Part shown: positions 58,601 through 64,000 of the stretch, one piece after another | Numbering within the stretch: the stretch's first letter is position 1 | Layout of the letters: the number at the start of each line of letters is the position of its first letter | From: Trachythela sp. YZ-2020 | Taxonomy: Eukaryota > Cnidaria > Anthozoa > Malacalcyonacea > Clavulariidae | Length of the DNA stretch: 64,000 bases | Reading direction: 5' to 3' | Assembly: GCA_016169945.1 (NCBI GenBank) | Contig: JADLSH010000127.1 | Location: forward strand, 436,501 to 500,500 | Notes under the pieces: generated by a model | Databases searched by the model: none | Told to the model about the DNA's origin: nothing | The model's input: the letters and a program-made list of their open reading frames with translations, nothing else | Translations under genes and position numbers: made by a program

Positions 58601-61600
58601 GACCACCATCTGCTGCACGATAATGCTTAGTCAAACTCGTGTATTTGCGCAAGTTGTGTGCCCAAAGTAGACATAGAGCTCACGTTAGGTCATAAAAATA
58701 TTTGATGAGTTTGACGAAGCCGCCCAATGTAAATATTGATTCTAATTTGCGTTCTAATGAAGTGCTAATGGTGACTAATACATAATCGCACGTGTTCGCA
58801 ATATCGAGGTGTGAACACGTCACTAGTTAGGAAAACATTTGATAATGAAAATTATTAAGCAAACTTTGTCGCACGAAGAAGGATATTAAAAATCGCAGCA
58901 TCTATACATGACAATGGTCACAACACAGATTTATTTTAAGCTGTGAAAATCAGCACGTGCCGCGGCGTTATTTATTGATGTGCCCCTGTATGAGTTTATT
59001 TTGCTACACGAAGTAATTGTTTTGGGTCCATTAAAGCTCTAATTATAGGTGCACAGGTTTCACTAACCACTATCGTACAGCAGATGATGGTCAACCTTCA
59101 GTTATCAGAGTGAGAAAATAATGTTAATTATTTGCATTACATGTAGTAGTCTTGCATTTGGTGGCAAATAAATAGAATTGAGAGATGTACAGTAGTTCAA
59201 TTTTCTTGCTCGTATAAGTGTCGACATTTCTGAAGTTGGCTACTATCTGCTGCCCCGTAACGCGCTTACTCAAACACACACAAATTCAATCAATTTCATT
59301 TTTCACTGCATCATACTATTTATATCAATAATATTTTAATTTGTAATGAAAATTTGCTGAATTCAACAATTGGATAGTATACTTGCGTCCTGCTAATTAG
59401 CGTATAAATGCTGATTTTATCACTATACCACAAATATTCAATGCATACATCTGTGATCTATACACTGCCAATTACCTAAAACCGATTCTTAATGCGCCAG
59501 AAATTTATAGATAAGAGATATTGGATAGCTTCCAACTTATATCAAAACTGACAAAAGCTTATAATTATAACCAAGAACTACGTATTCTAAAATAATGCCA
59601 GTTAATTCATTGTATTAACTATGTATAAACCCTTTTGGCAAAACCGTAGAAAAGCTGGAACATTTCATATCTTGATACTATTGTAGACTAAAGCGAATAT
59701 ATTATACAACAATCAGATAATTTCTCACATATATTTTATTACATAAACGAGCCATTATGTCGCCGCAAAACTATTTGAAACTCGCACAGGGATGAGAAGG
59801 CTAACATGAATAAATTACTATAATTTGTCACAGTTGCACCAAAATTGCATACACAGCGTAACGCCTGCTCGGCAGAAAGGGACTCTCATTTAAAAATGTT
59901 GATGTGGTTTTAAGCTGCCGTTGTTCGTGTCTGAACTACCTGCAAAAGATAAAAAACACTTCAACATTTTGAACAAATTAGGCTCGCCTTTAGACGGTTA
60001 GTAGATAACAGAAGGCCTTCGTTCGTTTTTTTTAAATCTTTTTCAAGTAGTTCAGACACAAACCACGGGAAGCTTATTGTAGAACACTACCTACACTGGA
60101 CCACCACGTTTGAGATATCTTTTTCAGGTAGTTCAGAAACAAACCACGGCAGCTTATTGTATAACAGGGACTGTGGAGCATTTGGATTGGGGGGGGGGGT
60201 AATGATCTCCGAGTACGCAGTGACATTACTCACTAGTATCGAGTGCTGAACGTGCGAGACGTTTAGTGGGGTGTGGGGCAATGCGCCCCCAGAAAATGTT
60301 GAAACTACTGTCTCTGAAATGCCATTTCATGCACTTTGGGGGGAAGATTTAAGAGCAATGTCCGAAGAATTCTTTCCAAATATTTGGTCGAACGCAAAGC
60401 TGCAGACCACCAAACCTACCGATCGTACGTACCTACCCAACGATTCAGTATTTACTGGCAAGACTGAAGAAGAGAATAAAGTGCATAACTTGATCCCTAA
60501 AACGTTCATACTTTTTAAAAATCTGACGCCGACGATTCCCTGCTACATTTAAGTAACCAATATAAACCAATAGACAGAGATGTTTTCTTCAGTCTAACTT
60601 CGTTATGGTTGTGAAAAATTATAATATGTTTAACTATGTGTATTCTACTAGAAATCACCCCCCCCCCCCAGCCACCCCTGCTCCGCGGTCCCTGTATAAT
60701 ACTACCTACACTCAACTCACGTTTAATGTGATTTTAATATTCTATTGAAATGCTTCATTATCACTTTGACTGCTCTGATTAGCGAAATGTCAAGAAAATA
60801 TGTAACAGGTTAAACTGGGTATTAAATGAAAAAAACCCATCTGTATGCCATATTAATCGATTGGAAATTATTCATAAAATCTTTTCGGATCAATTGAAGC
60901 GTATGTTGTTGCTTCTATACGCTGCATTTATCCTCGGTTAAGTCTTCAACATGAAAACATCTATTCATTATACAATTTTGTCGAAGTTTTTGTTGATTTT
61001 TTCAGGTAGTTTCTAAAGACCCTCAGCTTATTGCGTGCGTATATTTGACATACTATACCGTACACTCGATAAACGTAGCATTATTAATCAGAATATAATA
61101 TCATCCATGTGTTTGTGGTTTTCATTTAAAAAATCAAAGAAGGGGGCGTGAGATTCCCAGTAAAATAAAAAGAGGCGTTCTGTTCCCACATAATCTGCCG
61201 TATCGTAGACATGTCATTGTTGACAATTTGGTTATCGCGTAGATAATCTTGATAGTTGAAATCTGCCACAAATTAGGAACATATTTGTTATCTATTTGGC
61301 ATCGCCGAAAGAGAAAGAGTTTCTTGTCTTACACATATAATGAACTCATAAGCTTAAACGTTTAGTTTTCTTAAGAACAACAGGGAGCTAATGGCAGTTA
61401 ATGGCATTTATACCGAAGATTTCTTAATGCATTGCCGCACGATTGCTCAACATCAAAATAGATTCTTCCAGTATTCCTTGGCAGAATATTTGGCGTGTTA
61501 TGGCACAATGGTTAGTGCATAAATGCCTTTCAGATGCGATTCCTGCAATACGCAGTTGTCTGTTTATATTTTCATTTCAATACCTAAGCGCAACGTGTTT

Positions 61601-63254
61601 TTTTAGTGTTTTTTTTTTACTTTGCTGCCCACGCTTAATTGCTCATTAACGCGGTCAAAATGTTAAACGGTCTCCCCCTTAGCTTAGCGCACCAGTTTTT
61701 GATCTTCCTGGTGTCATTTCAAGCACAAATACAGCATTCGTTTCCCCGCTGTTCACTACAATGAGTTAATGCCTACACTACTAAATGATTGCTCATTAGC
61801 TAATGTGTGTAATATGTAGCGTTCGTGGCTGCCTATTGAGATGCAAGTGTGATGAGTGTAAATGCCCGATTGACCTGACAAGCATTTTAAGATCACGGTT
61901 TATCGCCGTAAGATGCAGTCTTAACTTCCCGCTCTGCAAACTGGACAGCTTTTGGTCTACTTAAAATATATATATCAACTTCAAAGTGTATTCAAAATAT
62001 ATCAGTTTAATTAACAAGGGTACATCATTTCAAATTGATATGAACGGTGCAATAAACGTTTCAGAAGAAAAATATATAATCAATTTATTTAATCAGAAAT
62101 AATGTGAGAAAAGAACCACTTAAATATCTTGTGGTGAACCCCCTACAAAGACTTCGTGCTGTTTTCTTTAGAAATGCGCTTCTTAAACGTTACAAAGCAA
62201 ACTGTGTTTAGATTATTCTAGATCGCCTTTTATTCCATGCGTATCCTTTTAAAAATATTTATGATTGTAAAATTAAGAAAGGTATTCTTGTCTGTTTTAT
62301 TCCAGATCATTTTAATTGAATCTTTCATTTTACCTATTAATAATATTTCTATTATTCGCGCTAACCTTCAACTCTACATATATTTTTTACAAAACCAATC
62401 CCACATATTTTAAGGTTACGAACATATAGTAATATTATAGAATCTTCTAAAAGCTTTTACACTCAAGATTTCTAAATCATAATTCTCTATAGTTACTGTA
62501 GTCGTAAAAGCCCATTAAAAAACGTTCGTCAAATAGAGAAGGACGAATTTAAATAAATTGGATTATGCTCTAACTCAAATTGCCAGCTTTAATATGTATA
62601 ACTACTTTACGCACAAATGTGAAGAGATATTAGCACTGTTCAATTTTTTACTAAATCAGTGTAGGCACTAGGCAACAAGTTTAAAAATTAGCATTTTATA
62701 TAAGCCAGCTGGTTCCTTTGTATCATGTATAACTAATGTATAACTTGCTTTACTCTTTATACCACATTTATCCTAAGTTTTGTTTATTAAATTATATAAC
62801 AGAGATTTAAAAACGTGGGCCACCCACATGTAATTAATTTTGGCTTTGCCACGTTTAGCTGCCTTAATGTACCCCAACTTAATAATGGGCATTAATGTAA
62901 ATGGGGTTAACTATATTACCTGCACATGTCTCTTTTTAACCATTAAGCTGCAATGAGCCCTAATGATGTAAATTAAAATGCACATACTCTATCTAACACC
63001 ATATGATTTTATTTGTCAAGGGAAAAGTATTAAGGGGTTATAAAACTATTAAACTAACCTAATAGCTAATTAACCAACTACCTTCAAACTTTACAGAGCA
63101 AAACTACAAGAACATTCTGATGCAGTTTATCAATACATCAAAAATATGAAAGAAGGCGTCCGACGTGGTATGATACGTTCCATAGACGACTGCAAGGCTG
63201 GCATAGATGCTGTAAAACATCGATATCTGAACATCTCACTTCGTGGGGAAACAG
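55650..63254 (+). CDS. DUF885-family protein with N-terminal membrane anchor (partial)
   Basis: Exon 1 is 55650-56368; ATG at 55650 fits a short basic cytoplasmic tail. One strong transmembrane segment (about residues 39-67, LTIVVLFIVSMILVVVGISL) makes a type II anchor. The following domain reads SRERKALIQAKHYLKHIFGQ, YYAADWLMGPNNFCWQPICD and FKPNGLKGLEEL. Exon 2 (63097-63254) continues in phase with HSDAVYQYIKNMKEGVRRGM and ends at a donor, so the rest lies beyond the window. The pattern matches animal members of DUF885, a mostly bacterial family often described as peptidase-like; no catalytic residues can be judged from this part. The 6.7-kb intron is packed with repeats. Confidence 0.75.
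56450..57025. repeat. Family-B repeat, symmetric inverted arms
   Basis: Left arm (56450-56660): about two and a half reverse units (CTACAATAAGCTGCCATGGT, TTGTGTCTGAACTACCTGAA, TCTCAAACGTGGTGGTCCAG). Core: a hairpin-rich segment (CGTGGATCGGCCCACGC, GCTTGAAACGCCGAAG). Right arm (56810-57025): forward units of the same sequence. The whole resembles a non-autonomous element with tandem subterminal repeats. It lies in the DUF885 intron. Confidence 0.88.
58018..58275. repeat. CTAAA pentanucleotide run plus SINE family A units
   Basis: (CTAAA)n of about 10 copies at 58018-58070 grows out of the AAACTAAACTAACTTT joint of a family-A unit. Two body units follow (ACTGGATAGTTCTATGAGTT; GGTCCAGTGAGAATCATCTC). 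Confidence 0.85.
58485..58635 (-). mobile_element. Family-C MITE copy
   Basis: GTTATAGAAGCAAGCAAATT, AACTACATCTGTAATAATAC and GGTTGACCACCATCTGCTGC show an inverse-oriented copy. Confidence 0.7.
59083..59265 (+). mobile_element. Family-C MITE, intact copy
   Basis: It begins CAGCAGATGATGGTCAACCT and ends GTTGGCTACTATCTGCTGCC, imperfect inverted ends about 180 bp apart. Internal blocks are shared with all other copies. It is the best copy for defining this family. Confidence 0.8.
59920..60164. repeat. Family-B repeat, left portion, interrupted by a hAT-like insertion
   Basis: A reverse unit (AGCTGCCGTTGTTCGTGTCT) and a core are followed by forward units (CAAGTAGTTCAGACACAAAC; TTTTCAGGTAGTTCAGAAAC). 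The last unit is broken at TATTGTATAA by the element at 60165 and resumes at 60695 with TATAATACTACCTACACT. Confidence 0.82.
60165..60694. mobile_element. TIR element inserted in a family-B unit
   Basis: The ends are CAGGGACTGTGGAGCA and TGCTCCGCGGTCCCTG. TATAA is present on both sides (60160-60164 and 60695-60699). The family-B sequence reads continuously when the element and one TATAA are removed. G and C runs flank the interior. The 93-residue frame inside (from 60271) has no recognised domain. The end sequence is hAT-like but the duplication is 5 bp. Confidence 0.8.
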
Positions 63255-63289
63255 GTGTGATTTTGAAGTATTTTAAGACTACAGTTCCA

Positions 63290-63480
63290 CTGCAGTTTAT
63301 TGTAGAATACTACCTACACTGGACACCCATGTCATAGATATCTTTTTCAGGTAGTTCAGACACAAACCACGACAGCTTATTGTAGAATACTACCCACACT
63401 GGACCACCACGTTTGAGATCTCTTTTTCAGGTAGTTGAAACATAAACCACGGCAGCTTATTGTAGAATACTTCCTACATT
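63290..63480. repeat. Family-B forward units
   Basis: Three units (ATTGTAGAATACTACCTACA, TTTTTCAGGTAGTTCAGACA, AAACCACGACAGCTTATTG) begin about 35 bp after the second DUF885 exon. No reverse arm is visible within the window. Confidence 0.85.
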
Positions 63481-64000
63481 GGAGCCCCACATCATCACAA
63501 TTTCAGCAAACCTATTATCATAAACTGCAGTGCAGATGTGGACATATCTCAATTCTCAAAGGCTTAGGGATGGGGCCAACTCTGTGATGGATGATTTTTG
63601 ATCAACTATCAACATCCATACAATATCTATCTATGCACCCCTACATAAATTTGATCATCCCATCCCAGATTAGGACAGGTGTTCCCTTAAAAAATGACTA
63701 GCAGCATCTGGATTCTATTCAGTAGTTCTGAATATACAGCATTGAACATCTTTGATTTTATAACCTGCCACTTTACAAGAATAAAGATCTGACTTGCTAC
63801 ATATAAATACACAACTTTTCGTTGTTATAACCTCATCACCTCATGTGATCTAAGCATTTCCCGCAACTAAACCAGGTGTTAAAAATATGCAAATTAATAG
63901 TCTGATTGCATGGTGAAAGTAGGTATAGTTGTTTTGTTTTGTGGATAACACAACGTTACTTGGTTCAGATCTTCATCAGTGCAAATATATGACTAGCTAC
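63481..64000. other. Intron sequence to window end
   Basis: Presumed intron of the DUF885 gene; no exon, repeat family or RNA gene was recognised. Confidence 0.5.

Noticed and set aside
60271..60552. 93-residue frame in the CAGGGACTG-ended element
   Set aside because: No transposase motif or known domain; the element is too short to be autonomous. Listed only as part of the element.

Overview
The window is animal nuclear DNA: AT-rich, with many short exons bounded by GT-AG introns, full of MITEs, SINEs and non-LTR retrotransposon fragments, and carrying metazoan families (a DEG/ENaC channel, STRA6, PTAR1, a C1orf43 homologue). A cnidarian or similar marine invertebrate is the best guess; the sequence alone does not name a species.

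Layout. (1) 1-964: AT-rich DNA with a tRNA-like SINE and the left half of a LINE reverse-transcriptase remnant. (2) 964-11903: a 10.9-kb DNA transposon with 495/580-bp terminal inverted repeats and a perfect 6-bp target duplication (CATTCA). It carries two convergent intron-containing genes: a CUE-HECT ubiquitin-ligase-like gene (+) and an integrase-type DDE transposase (-). It split the LINE remnant, which resumes at 11904. (3) 12303-15109: a second TIR-bounded segment with a decayed gene of the P2X7 C-terminal-domain type and a small minus-strand gene. (4) 17012-25079, minus strand, in order of transcription: a C1orf43-like membrane protein, PTAR1, and the first coding exon of an ACSBG-type acyl-CoA synthetase. 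(5) 25587-43035, plus strand: a 25-exon chain in which signal peptide, PAN/apple, EGF-like and two pentraxin/LamG modules are spliced in frame to a complete STRA6-type retinoid transporter. (6) 47236-50860: a complete 11-exon DEG/ENaC subunit with two altered signature positions. (7) 55650-63254 and beyond: a membrane-anchored DUF885 protein whose later exons lie outside the window.

The host genes are separate housekeeping, transport and channel genes and do not form an operon. The C1orf43-like and STRA6-chimera genes are head to head, with about 500 bp between start codons. Introns and spacers are largely mobile elements: hAT-type, TAA-flanked and TTAA-flanked MITEs with visible target duplications, a tRNA-derived SINE with a tandemly repeated body, a roughly 75-bp repeat family arranged as inverted arms, and several mini- and microsatellites.

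The most notable items are the transposon that carries a ubiquitin ligase beside its transposase, and the pentraxin-STRA6 fusion, whose 25 exons are phase-compatible throughout and sum to an exact multiple of three. Exon boundaries were set by eye from splice signals, frame and family resemblance.
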